Source of the DNA: Streptacidiphilus sp. PB12-B1b
GTDB lineage: Bacteria > Actinomycetota > Actinomycetes > Streptomycetales > Streptomycetaceae
Reading direction: 5' to 3'
Assembly (NCBI RefSeq): GCF_014084125.1
Contig: NZ_CP048405.1
Span: 5,022,001-5,086,000, forward strand
DNA: 64,000 nt
Below are positions 44,347 through 52,268 of the stretch, in pieces. The position numbers were made by a program, and so were the translations under genes. The notes below the pieces were generated by a model, which made no database searches, was not told where the DNA came from, and saw only the letters and a list, made by a program, of their open reading frames with translations. How positions within the stretch are numbered: the stretch's first letter is position 1; each line of letters starts with the position of its first letter.

Positions 44347-44736
44347 TCAGTACCAGTTGTGGGCCTGCCAGAAGGACCAGGCGGCGTTGGGGCTGCCGTA
44401 GCGGCTGTCCATGTAGCCCAGGGCCCACTTGATCTGGGTGGTGGCGCTGGTCTGCCAGTCGGCGCCGGCGGAGGCCATCTTGGAGCCGGGCAGGGCCTGG
44501 CCCAGGCCGTAGGCGCCGGAGGAGGCGTTGGTGGCGGTGACGTTCCAGCCGCTCTCGTGGGAGATGATCTGGTCGAAGGAGGCCAGCTGGGAGGCGGGGA
44601 CGATCTGGGCGGCGATGGCCTGGGGGGTGGTGGCCGAGGCGGTGGAGGGGGCGATGGCCGCGCCGATGGAGACGATGCTGGCGGCGGACAGGAGCAGCGC
44701 GGCGGAGGTGCGCAGGCGGGTGTTGAGCAGCTTCAT
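44347..44736 (-). CDS. Small secreted transglycosylase-like protein
   Basis: 129 residues. A Sec signal peptide (about 1-36, hydrophobic core ALLLSAASIVSIGAAIA, AxA cleavage at ASA) precedes a lysozyme-like transglycosylase domain (about 45-129). The catalytic Glu is in SHESGWNVTATN, and the fold signature SGAYGLGQALPGSKM and the closing WSFWQAHNWY are typical of the small actinobacterial wall hydrolases. It should cleave peptidoglycan glycan strands during growth or spore germination. GAGG lies about 13 bases before the ATG, farther than usual. Transcription probably starts at the promoter at 44903-44931, giving a leader of about 160 bases. Confidence 0.88.
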   Translation of the reverse strand: MKLLNTRLRTSAALLLSAASIVSIGAAIAPSTASATTPQAIAAQIVPASQLASFDQIISHESGWNVTATNASSGAYGLGQALPGSKMASAGADWQTSATTQIKWALGYMDSRYGSPNAAWSFWQAHNWY

Positions 44737-44785
44737 GGGAGAGTCAGACCTCAGGGTGTAGGCGGTGCCCTCGCCCAGGGGTGTT

Positions 44786-44810
44786 CCGTGCGGCAGACAG
44801 GGCCGCACGG
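44786..44810 (-). other. Leader hairpin upstream of the transglycosylase gene
   Basis: Perfect 9-bp arms CCGTGCGGC and GCCGCACGG with a 7-base loop lie 50 bp upstream of the start codon, inside the predicted untranslated leader. An attenuation role is possible. No match to a known riboswitch consensus was found by eye. Confidence 0.4.
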
Positions 44811-44902
44811 TGCGGGGCGGGACACGGGGCACCACCGCAGAGGGGTGGGTGCCGGGCGGATGACCTGCGGCGGGAGCGCCGCGGCGTCGTTCGACTCAGC
44901 CA

Positions 44903-44931
44903 TTGTTAGCGGGCCCCGGGACGAACTCCAA
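44903..44931 (-). promoter_or_regulatory. Predicted promoter of the transglycosylase gene
   Basis: On the minus strand TTGGAG (44931-44926) and TAACAA (44908-44903) are separated by 17 bp, a good fit to the actinobacterial vegetative consensus. Confidence 0.6.
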
Positions 44932-45616
44932 GACCCCCTGATACGACCCCCGATCGTAGGACGAGCCACCACGGCCCACGCCGGGCGGCCTCGCGTACCC
45001 GGCTCGCACTGGTGCAAAACATCGGGAATCGGAAATATCGCATCTGTCCGGTATGCCGCCCTGAGCTGCGGCGATGCCGATCACCCCGGCGTCGGATCGG
45101 CACCGGGGCGGCGCCGGGCGCCGACGGCCGCACCGGGCGGCGGCACCCCTGCGGGGAGGTCTACTACCCCCGGCCGTGGACGCCTCGGGGCCTGTGAGCA
45201 CCATCACCAGCAGAGTGCCCTGTATGACCGATTTGCCGCTTAAGGAACCCCGGCGAATGCGGTACGCACCCATCGAAAACCAGGCATATCGGGCGCGAGC
45301 GCCTGCGCATCCCGGATTACGGCCCCGAGGCCGCCCCGAGCACGTGCACCCTGCACGTATTTCCGGCCCCCAAGGCCCCGGGGCACGCCCCGCACCGGCG
45401 GCTGCGGAGTCGACCGTCCCGCGATTGGCATGTCCACTGACGTCACATCCGGATTCTTTCCTTCGTAGGCGTTCCGGAAAGACCCCGTTTACCGGTCGGC
45501 CCGCTCCGATCGCGTCCGAACTGTGATCCTGGTCGCATCGCCCGGATGTCCACGCTGGTCAGCGAAGTGAGGCATGATCAGCTTCGGCGTCCACGCGCTA
45601 CGCTGATCTCATCGGC

Positions 45617-45632
45617 GGCTCACAGCTGAGCC
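45617..45632. promoter_or_regulatory. Inverted repeat GGCTCA-CAGC-TGAGCC, candidate operator
   Basis: Perfect 6-bp arms with a 4-bp spacer are immediately followed by TTGACC (45634-45639), which could be a -35 element, although no clear -10 follows at 17-18 bp. It lies about 200 bp upstream of the GNAT-like gene. Confidence 0.4.
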
Positions 45633-45781
45633 GTTGACCTCTCTCTTCCTGCCCGCTGCCGCGTCGGAGGCACCGTCCCCCGGCGTGGCGACTGCGGCAC
45701 GGCAGCTGCCACGCGCGGACCGCCGTGAGGCGGCGCCCTACCCGGGATTCCGCCGCGTGACCGTGAGAAATCGGCCTCACC

Positions 45782-45806
45782 GTGCGCCCTGCGATCCAGG
45801 GCGCAC
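45782..45806 (+). promoter_or_regulatory. Leader hairpin before the GNAT-like gene
   Basis: GTGCGCCCT and AGGGCGCAC form a perfect 9-bp stem with a 7-base loop. It ends 9 bases before the GGGGAGG ribosome-binding site (45816-45822), so it could affect translation or transcript stability. Confidence 0.45.
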
Positions 45807-45826
45807 CAGCTCCTCGGGGAGGTACT

Positions 45827-46993
45827 GTGCCTTTCGCTTTAACCACCGCCCAGCTCGACGACGTGGACGGTCTGCTCACGCTCTACCGGCAGGTGTACGG
45901 CCGCAGCTATGCGCTGCCGCTCGGCACCGACCCGGAAGTGATGGCACACGAAATAACGTCCCCGCTCACCACCTGGCTCGTCGCCCGGCAGCCCGGCAGC
46001 GGGCGGATCGTGGGCTCCATCCTGGGCACGCTGGACCCGGCCGAGGGGCTGGGCAAGCTCCAGGGCCTGGTCGTCCACCCGGACGCACGCGGCTCCGGAC
46101 TGGCCCACCAGGCCGTCCGGCAGCTCAGCGACCTGATGCTCAGCGGGGACCGCCCGGCCGACTCGGTCTACAGCACCGCCCGCACCAACTCCACCGCGCC
46201 GCAACGGATATGCCTGCGCAGCGGCTTCCATCCGCTGGGCATGTTCCCCAACCTGCGCAAGGCCGACCGGCACGAGACGATGGTGCTGGTGGCCCGTTAC
46301 CGCGAGGGCGTCCTGGAGCGCCGGCTGCCCGTCCCCCGGGTGCCGGCCGCGCTGGGCGGCCTGGTCCGGGCGCTGAAGGGCGCGCTGGACGGCGCTCCGG
46401 GCGGCGCGGACCTGCCGCTCCCGGAGATCGTGGACCAGCCGCTCGGCGAGGTCCGCGGCAGGCGCGGGGCGGCCGGGCTCGAGGTGGAGGTCATCGACGC
46501 ACCCCGGTTCGTGCTGCGCCGGATGGCCGAGGCGGTACCCGATCCGGACCGGCGCTTCTACCCCTTCCACACGCCGAACGTGCTGCTCAGCTCCCAGGAC
46601 GGGGCCCACGAGGTGTACGCCCAGCTGAACGCCTCGGACGGCTACTGCACGCTGATCGGCGCCTCCCCCGGCCTGACCGCCGTGGGCGACGACCTGGGGC
46701 CGCTGATCGAGCGGCTGGCCGAGTACGGCGCCTCCTACATCGAGACGCTGCTGCCGATGGACCGCTACGACGATCTGCGGCTGCTGCTCGCCCACGGCTT
46801 CCTCCCGGCGGCGGCGTACCCGGCGATGCGCAGGCACGGCGACGGCTTCCGCGACCACGTGGTGATGGCCCGCACCCTGCAGCCGCTGGACTTCCGCGGC
46901 CTGGCCATCGACGCGGCCTTCCAGCCCTTCACCGAGCAGTACATCGAGCTGTGGAAGCAGCAGTACCTCGACACCCATGGGGTTTTCCAGTGA
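45827..46993 (+). CDS. Tandem GNAT-like acyltransferase, TTA codon near start
   Basis: 388 residues. The N-terminal half is a GNAT fold with the acetyl-CoA loop LVVHPDARGSGLAHQAVRQL (about 85-104). The C-terminal half (about 220-388) looks like a second, degenerate GNAT fold with LLLAHGFLPAAAYPAM near the end; it lacks a clear P-loop. It is the first gene of an operon with LuxE-like and LuxC-like genes and overlaps the next by 4 bp (GTGA). GTG 45827 was chosen for GGGGAGG four bases upstream; an in-frame GTG at 45782 lies in a hairpin. Codon 5 is the rare TTA (45839-45841), so expression probably needs the bldA tRNA. The substrate is unknown: an amine, or a thioester-bound acyl group. Confidence 0.8.
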   Translation: MPFALTTAQLDDVDGLLTLYRQVYGRSYALPLGTDPEVMAHEITSPLTTWLVARQPGSGRIVGSILGTLDPAEGLGKLQGLVVHPDARGSGLAHQAVRQLSDLMLSGDRPADSVYSTARTNSTAPQRICLRSGFHPLGMFPNLRKADRHETMVLVARYREGVLERRLPVPRVPAALGGLVRALKGALDGAPGGADLPLPEIVDQPLGEVRGRRGAAGLEVEVIDAPRFVLRRMAEAVPDPDRRFYPFHTPNVLLSSQDGAHEVYAQLNASDGYCTLIGASPGLTAVGDDLGPLIERLAEYGASYIETLLPMDRYDDLRLLLAHGFLPAAAYPAMRRHGDGFRDHVVMARTLQPLDFRGLAIDAAFQPFTEQYIELWKQQYLDTHGVFQ

Positions 46994-48222
46994 ACCAGTC
47001 AACCGACACCACCACGGCCGCCCGATCGGCGCCGCCCGTGCCGCCGCTGGCGGCCAGGTACCTGGAGCCGCTCCAGGTACCCGATCCCGCCGCGCTGGCC
47101 CACGTCCAGCAGCTGTTGGACATCGTCGAGCCCTACACCGTGGGCGAGGAGGCCGACGCCCTCTTCGTCCGGGCGATGAACGAGTCCAACGCCTGGCACG
47201 ACGCCCGCTCCCCGTTCCACCAGCGGCTGTCGGCGTCGGCGCCCAGGGCCGGACGGCCGCTGGAGTCCATCACCGAACTGGACCAACTGCCGTTCATCCA
47301 CGCCAACTTCTTCAAGGCGCACGAACTGCTCTCGATACCCCGCGAGGAGGTGCAGCTGAACGTCACCTCCTCGGGCACCACCGGGCAGAAGTCGCAGATG
47401 TTCTTCGACACCTGGACGCTGCGCTCGGGGCAGCGCATGGTCGCCCGCATCCTGGACGCCAACGGCTGGATCGGCTCGGACGAGCCGGTGAACTACCTGC
47501 TCTCCAACTACCAGCCGCACCCCGGCCTCAACCTCGGCACCTCCTTCACCGACGAGTACCTGTGCCACTTCGCCCCGGTGCGCTCGGCCGAGTACGCGCT
47601 GAAGAACACCGGCAGCGGCCACGAGTTCGACCCCTTCGGCTGCGTCCGCGCACTGCTGCGGTTCGCCGAGGAGGGCGCGCCGGTGCGCATCCTGGGCTTC
47701 CCCGCGTTCCTCTCCTTCACCCTCGACCGGATGCGTGAACTCGGCCTGCCCCCGGTCCGGTTGAACCCGGAGTCGCTGGTGCTGTTCGGCGGCGGCTGGA
47801 AGGGCCACGCGGACCGGCAGGTCGCCCGGCCGGAGCTGTACCGGCGGATCCACGAGCAGCTGGGCATCCCGGACGAGCGGATCCGGGACGGCTTCGGCGC
47901 CGTCGAGCACTCCGTGCTCTACCTCGAGTGCGCCCGGCACCACCTGCACGTGCCCACCTGGTCCCGGATGCTGGTGCGCGACGTCCGCACGCTGGCCCCG
48001 CTGCCGTACGGGGAGCGCGGCTACGCCCAGTTCGTCACGCCGTACATCACCTCCGTCCCGGCGCAGTCCGTGCTGATGGGCGACCTGGTGTCGCAGCACG
48101 CGCCCGAGGAGTGCGGCTGCGGACTGCCCACGCCCTGGTTCACCGTGCACGGGCGGGCCGGACTCAGCCGGAACCGCAGCTGCGCCATCGCCGCCGCCGA
48201 ACTGCTCAAGGGGAGCGCATGA
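46990..48222 (+). CDS. LuxE/PaaK-family acyl-protein synthetase
   Basis: 410 residues. It belongs to the LuxE-like branch of adenylate-forming enzymes: the ATP-binding P-loop is NVTSSGTTGQKSQMFFDTW (about 125-143), with FGGGWKGH further on and a Cys/Gly-rich tail (HAPEECGCGLPTPWFTVHGR). LuxE activates a fatty acid as acyl-AMP and carries it as a thioester to LuxC in bacterial luminescence. Here it overlaps the GNAT gene by GTGA and the LuxC-like gene by ATGA. No luxAB is in the window, so the aldehyde route would feed something else. It is longer than Vibrio LuxE (about 370). It could also load an ACP. Confidence 0.88.
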   Translation: MNQSTDTTTAARSAPPVPPLAARYLEPLQVPDPAALAHVQQLLDIVEPYTVGEEADALFVRAMNESNAWHDARSPFHQRLSASAPRAGRPLESITELDQLPFIHANFFKAHELLSIPREEVQLNVTSSGTTGQKSQMFFDTWTLRSGQRMVARILDANGWIGSDEPVNYLLSNYQPHPGLNLGTSFTDEYLCHFAPVRSAEYALKNTGSGHEFDPFGCVRALLRFAEEGAPVRILGFPAFLSFTLDRMRELGLPPVRLNPESLVLFGGGWKGHADRQVARPELYRRIHEQLGIPDERIRDGFGAVEHSVLYLECARHHLHVPTWSRMLVRDVRTLAPLPYGERGYAQFVTPYITSVPAQSVLMGDLVSQHAPEECGCGLPTPWFTVHGRAGLSRNRSCAIAAAELLKGSA

Positions 48223-50738
48223 CCGCCGAACAGCACTACTGGCAGGGCGCCTGGGTCGACCGGGCCGAGGCCGACCGGCGCCTGGACCGGCTCGACGGCT
48301 ACGTCCGCGAGGCCCTCGCCGAACGGCTCAGCCCGCTGCTGGTCCTGGCCGCCTGCGACCGGCTGGCCGCCGCCCTGGCCGACCCGTCCAGCCCGCAGGC
48401 CGGACGTCTGGCCGCCTGCCTGCGCGAGGCGCGGCTCCCGGAGGACGAGACCGCCCGCACCCTGGGCGACGTCGCCGAGGCGCTCTCCCGGGAGAACCTG
48501 GAGACCAAGCTGATGCGCGAGTTGGGCGGCACCGATCCGGGCCGCCTGGCCCGCTTCGACTTCCGCCGGGAGATCTTCGAGGGCTGGCTGCCGGTCGGCC
48601 TGCTGGTGCACATCGCCCCCGGCAACGCCCCCGCGGCCGGTGCGCTCAGCGTGGTCGAGGGCCTGCTCGCCGGGAACGTCAACGCCGTCAAGACCAGCGG
48701 CGGCGGACGCTTCACCCACGCGCTGCTGTCCGAACTCGCCGACCTGGACCCGACCGGCGCCATCGCCGCCCGGGTGATCGTGCTCGGCTTCCCCTCCTCG
48801 CGCACGGCCTGGCTGCAACGGCTGTGCGCCGCCGCCGACGCGGTGGCCGCCTGGGGCGGCGAGGAGGCCCTGGCCGGGGTCGCGGCCCTGGTCCCGGCCG
48901 GCTGCCGACTGGTCGACTGGGGCCCCAAGCTCTCGTTCAGCTACCTCACCTCGGACGCCTGGGCGCACCGCGAGACGCTGCTCGGCATCGTCGACGACAT
49001 CTGCCGACTGGACCAGCAGGCCTGCTCCAGCCCGCAGGTGATCTACCTGGACACCGCCGACCCGGAGCAGGTCTTCGCCTTCGCCGAGCGCTTCGCCGGG
49101 GTGCTGGCCGAGGCCGTGCCCGGTCTGGCCCCGGCCGTCCCCGGGCTGCTGGAGAGCGCGGAGATCAGCAACACCGTGCAGGTGGCGCGGCTGGAGGAGC
49201 ACCTGGGGCTGACCCGGGTGCACGCCGCCGAGGACGGCAGCTGGCACGTGCTGGCCGACACCCGGGCGGCGCTGCGGGCCTCCCCGCTGTTCCGCACGGT
49301 GTGGGTGAAGCCGCTGCCGCGCAAGGAGATCGGCGCGGTGCTGCGGCCGATGCGCCGCTACCTGCAGACCGTGGGCATCGGCGCGGACCGCCGCGACACC
49401 GCCGAACTGGCCGCCGCCGTCCTGACCGCCGGGGCGCAGCGGGTGACCGTCCCCGGCGAGATGCTGAGCAGCTACGACGGCGAGCCGCACGACGGCGTCT
49501 ACGCGCTCCAGCGCTACAGCCGCCGGGTGGACGTGCAGTTGGACGCCCGGTTCGCCGGCGACGCCTGCCTGGACGACCTGGTCGGCGCGCGCGAACTGCC
49601 CGCCCCGCCGGTGCCGGTGACCTCCAAGAGCGACTTCGAGCTGTTCCAGACGGATCTGAGCCGGGCGGAGGTGTTCTTCCGCAGCGGCGGCAGCTCCGGC
49701 GCGCCCAAGCTGTCCGCGTTCACCTGGGACGACTACCACGAGCACATGCGCTCGGGGGCCGAGGGGCTGCTGGCGGCGGGCTTCGAGCCGCGCAGCGACC
49801 GGGCGATGAACCTCTTCTTCGGCGGGCAGCTCTACGGCGGCTTCCTCAGTTTCTTCTCGGTGCTGGAGACGCTGCAGGCGGTGCAGTTCCCGATGGCGGC
49901 CCAGGACGACCACGCCCTGGTCGCCCGCGCCGTCGTCGAGCACCGGGCGGACACGCTGTTCGGCATGCCGAACTACCTGCTGCGGGTCTTCACCGAGGGC
50001 GCGGAGGTGCTGCGCGGCTACCGGGGCGTGCGCAAGGTCTTCTTCGGCGGCGAGCACTTCCCGGAGAGCCAGCAGGCTTGGCTGCGTGAGGAGTTCGGGG
50101 TCGAGCTGATCCGCTCGGCCGCCTACGGCAGCGTGGACGCCGGGCCGCTGGGCTACCAGTGCCCGCAGGCGCCGCCGCGGGTGCACCACCTGTTCAGCGG
50201 CCTGCAGACGCTGGAGATCCTGGCCAGGGACGAGGACCGTCCGGCGTCCCCGGGCGAGGTGGGGCGGCTGGTGTTCACCGGGCACACCCGGCGCGGCCAG
50301 CGCCTGGACCGCTACGAGATCGGCGACCTGGGCCGCTGGGTGGAGGGCGACTGCCCGTGCGGTCGCCGCACCCCGCGCTTCGAGCTGCTGGGCCGGTTCG
50401 GCGACATCTTCCGCAGCGGCAGCCACTTCCTGAACCACCGCCGGTTCGCGGCCGTCGCCGAGGAGTCGTTCGGGCACCGCCGGGCCCTGCAGATCCTGCT
50501 GGACGAGGACGCCACCGGGGAGTCGCTGACGGTCCGGCTGGAACAGGGCGAGGGCCTGCCGGAGCCGGACGCGGTGGTCCGGGTGCTGCTGGCCGAGTAC
50601 CCCGAGCTGGCGGCGGCGGTGACCCGGGACCGGCTGGTGACGCTGCACGTCGAGCAGGCGGCGGCGGGGGCGTTCGAGCGGACCCCGGGCAGCGGCAAGC
50701 TGCCGGCGGTCGTGGACCGGCGCACCCGCAACAACTGA
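48219..50738 (+). CDS. LuxC-like acyl reductase fused to PaaK-like adenylate-forming domain
   Basis: 839 residues in two parts. The first (about 1-450) is a LuxC-type acyl-CoA reductase of the aldehyde dehydrogenase superfamily; the catalytic Cys269 is in RLDQQACSSPQ and the NADPH region includes HIAPGNAPAAG. The second (about 470-839) is a phenylacetate-CoA-ligase/F390-synthetase-like domain with the P-loop RSGGSSGAPKLSAFTW (about 484-499), AAYGSVDAGPLGYQC and a YEIGDLGRW acid motif. Activation and reduction of an acyl group to an aldehyde could thus occur on one chain. Separate LuxC proteins are about 480 residues, so this fusion is unusual. GGGAG precedes the ATG, which overlaps the LuxE gene stop. 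A 16-bp terminator follows. Confidence 0.88.
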   Translation: MTAEQHYWQGAWVDRAEADRRLDRLDGYVREALAERLSPLLVLAACDRLAAALADPSSPQAGRLAACLREARLPEDETARTLGDVAEALSRENLETKLMRELGGTDPGRLARFDFRREIFEGWLPVGLLVHIAPGNAPAAGALSVVEGLLAGNVNAVKTSGGGRFTHALLSELADLDPTGAIAARVIVLGFPSSRTAWLQRLCAAADAVAAWGGEEALAGVAALVPAGCRLVDWGPKLSFSYLTSDAWAHRETLLGIVDDICRLDQQACSSPQVIYLDTADPEQVFAFAERFAGVLAEAVPGLAPAVPGLLESAEISNTVQVARLEEHLGLTRVHAAEDGSWHVLADTRAALRASPLFRTVWVKPLPRKEIGAVLRPMRRYLQTVGIGADRRDTAELAAAVLTAGAQRVTVPGEMLSSYDGEPHDGVYALQRYSRRVDVQLDARFAGDACLDDLVGARELPAPPVPVTSKSDFELFQTDLSRAEVFFRSGGSSGAPKLSAFTWDDYHEHMRSGAEGLLAAGFEPRSDRAMNLFFGGQLYGGFLSFFSVLETLQAVQFPMAAQDDHALVARAVVEHRADTLFGMPNYLLRVFTEGAEVLRGYRGVRKVFFGGEHFPESQQAWLREEFGVELIRSAAYGSVDAGPLGYQCPQAPPRVHHLFSGLQTLEILARDEDRPASPGEVGRLVFTGHTRRGQRLDRYEIGDLGRWVEGDCPCGRRTPRFELLGRFGDIFRSGSHFLNHRRFAAVAEESFGHRRALQILLDEDATGESLTVRLEQGEGLPEPDAVVRVLLAEYPELAAAVTRDRLVTLHVEQAAAGAFERTPGSGKLPAVVDRRTRNN

Positions 50739-50749
50739 CGGCCCTGCCG

Positions 50750-50793
50750 ACTCCCGTGGGTGCGAAGGCGGTTGCCGTCGCACCCACGGGAGT
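50750..50793. terminator. Bidirectional hairpin terminator
   Basis: A perfect 16-bp stem (ACTCCCGTGGGTGCGA with its complement) and a 12-base loop lie between the LuxC-like gene and the converging PaaK-like gene. Confidence 0.85.
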
Positions 50794-50806
50794 GTTGGGG
50801 CGCCGG

Positions 50807-52075
50807 TCAGTCCAGCCGCTCGTCGATCAGCCGGATCAGCTTGCCGGTCCTCGGGTTGACCGCGAGCGCGTCGGGGGCGACCCACTCGACCGCCAGCGGC
50901 TGGATCATCCCGGCCTGCACATGCTCCGGGAAGATCGGCCGGGCGGCATCCAGCTGCCGGGCGATCTCCCCTTCCAGGCGCCGCAGTTCGGCCGGTTCGG
51001 CAGCGCTGGGCGCGGCCAGCCGCAGCACCAGCTCGTCCCTGGCGTCCCGGCGCCGCAGGACGACCTGCAGGTCGACCACGCTGCGCTGCTCGTCGGCCCG
51101 CTCCACGACGGCCCGCAGGTCCTCCAGGTAGACGGTGACCGGGCCGACCCGGGCGCCCTCCTCGGAGCGGCCGAGCAGCCGGAACCGCCGCTTGGGGACG
51201 TCCACCCACTCGGCGATGTCGCCTGCGGGGTAGCGGATCACCGGCATCAGCCGCCGTACCAGGTCGGTGGCGACCAGCCGTCCGGGCCGCCCGGGCTCCT
51301 CGATCGGCTCCCCGGTCTCGGCGTCCAGCAGCTCCACCACCTTGTCCGGGCTGAAGACCTCGTGCACCCGGGTGTCCGGCTCGCCCGCCACCGGCGCGGC
51401 CAGAATCCCGGCGTCCACGCTGGCGTAGCCGATGGAGCGCACCGCCGCCTCGGGGAAGGCCTTGGCCAGCAGGGCGACTTGGTCGCCGTAGAAGGCTTCG
51501 CCGCTGAACAGCACCAGCCGGATGCCGGGCAGGGTGCCGACCGTGTCCACCACCTCCCTGGCCAGCCGGCACAGCGAGGTCGGCGGCGCGGCCACCACGG
51601 TCGCCCGGCAGTCGCGCAGCGCGCCCACCACGTAGTCCAGCGCCGCCGCGCCGCCGATCGGCAGCTGCACGGTCGGAACGTCGGCCTCCTGAAGGCAGTT
51701 GAGGGTGAAGACGAAGCTGGAGTACAGCTCCCCGGCATAGAAGAGGTTGGCCACCCGGTCCCCCTCGACCAGCCCCGCCGCCGCCAGGCCGTCCCCGAAC
51801 CGGCGGCTCATCGCCCGCCACTCGTCCCGGGTGTAGACGGACACCCGGGGCGCCCCGGTGGTGCCGCCGGTCTTGATGACGATGCCGTCGGTGTGCGGCC
51901 CGGTCAGAACCCGGCTGTCGTCCAGGGTGTTGGCCGCCCAGTACGCCGTGTGGTCCGTCAGCGGCAGCGCGGCGAGGTCCGACACGCCCTCGGGAAGACC
52001 GGCGTAGAGCGCGCGGTAGAAGGGCGACCGCTCCCGTACGAAGCGGATGAATGAGGCTATCTGCGGATCGTTCAT
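50807..52075 (-). CDS. PaaK-like (phenylacetate-CoA ligase/F390 synthetase family) adenylate-forming enzyme
   Basis: 422 residues. Adenylate-forming enzyme with P-loop IKTGGTTGAPRVSVYTRDEW (about 67-86), a YASVDAGILA segment, the YPAGDIAEW acid motif and a C-terminal subdomain ending NPRTGKLIRLIDERLD. It resembles the C-terminal half of the LuxC-like fusion that it converges on, and may be a paralogue. It should activate a carboxylic acid as acyl-AMP and pass it to CoA or a carrier. AGGAGAG is 7 bases before the ATG. Position beside the LuxE/LuxC operon suggests a shared lipid pathway; the substrate is unknown. Confidence 0.85.
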   Translation of the reverse strand: MNDPQIASFIRFVRERSPFYRALYAGLPEGVSDLAALPLTDHTAYWAANTLDDSRVLTGPHTDGIVIKTGGTTGAPRVSVYTRDEWRAMSRRFGDGLAAAGLVEGDRVANLFYAGELYSSFVFTLNCLQEADVPTVQLPIGGAAALDYVVGALRDCRATVVAAPPTSLCRLAREVVDTVGTLPGIRLVLFSGEAFYGDQVALLAKAFPEAAVRSIGYASVDAGILAAPVAGEPDTRVHEVFSPDKVVELLDAETGEPIEEPGRPGRLVATDLVRRLMPVIRYPAGDIAEWVDVPKRRFRLLGRSEEGARVGPVTVYLEDLRAVVERADEQRSVVDLQVVLRRRDARDELVLRLAAPSAAEPAELRRLEGEIARQLDAARPIFPEHVQAGMIQPLAVEWVAPDALAVNPRTGKLIRLIDERLD

Positions 52076-52268
52076 GGAATGGCTCTCCTAAGTGTCACAA
52101 AGCAGGAATCCTACCGATGCTCCGTCAACAACCCATCCAGCGGGGCCTGTCGGCCAACTCCGCAGCCACTGGCCCGAACAGGGCGTTCATCCGGGTCGGA
52201 CCGGAGTCGACGGCAACGGCGCGACGGCGGCCGGGCCGGGGGGCCTCCGGGCAACGTAGGATCGCCGA

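Larger units (their letters stand above)
44932..45826. other. About 900 bp noncoding region upstream of the GNAT/LuxE/LuxC operon
   Basis: No ORF here has convincing coding character, SD or homology by eye, and GC is lower than in the flanking genes. It carries several symmetric elements near the operon start: GATCAGC/GCTGATC arms at 45576-45582 and 45602-45608, a GGCTCA-n4-TGAGCC repeat at 45617-45632, a GGCAGCTGCC palindrome at 45701-45710 and a hairpin at 45782-45806. These look like a long regulated promoter and leader. Confidence 0.5.

Noticed and set aside
44737-44900. c-di-AMP (ydaO-type) riboswitch in the transglycosylase leader
   Set aside because: Such leaders are common before wall-hydrolase genes in Streptomyces, but the conserved sequence blocks were not found by eye; only simple hairpins are seen.
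45193-45526. Possible small protein starting MTDLPLKEPRRMRYAP in the noncoding region
   Set aside because: It has no SD, is Pro/Arg/Ala-rich past the first 30 residues, and no family is recognised.
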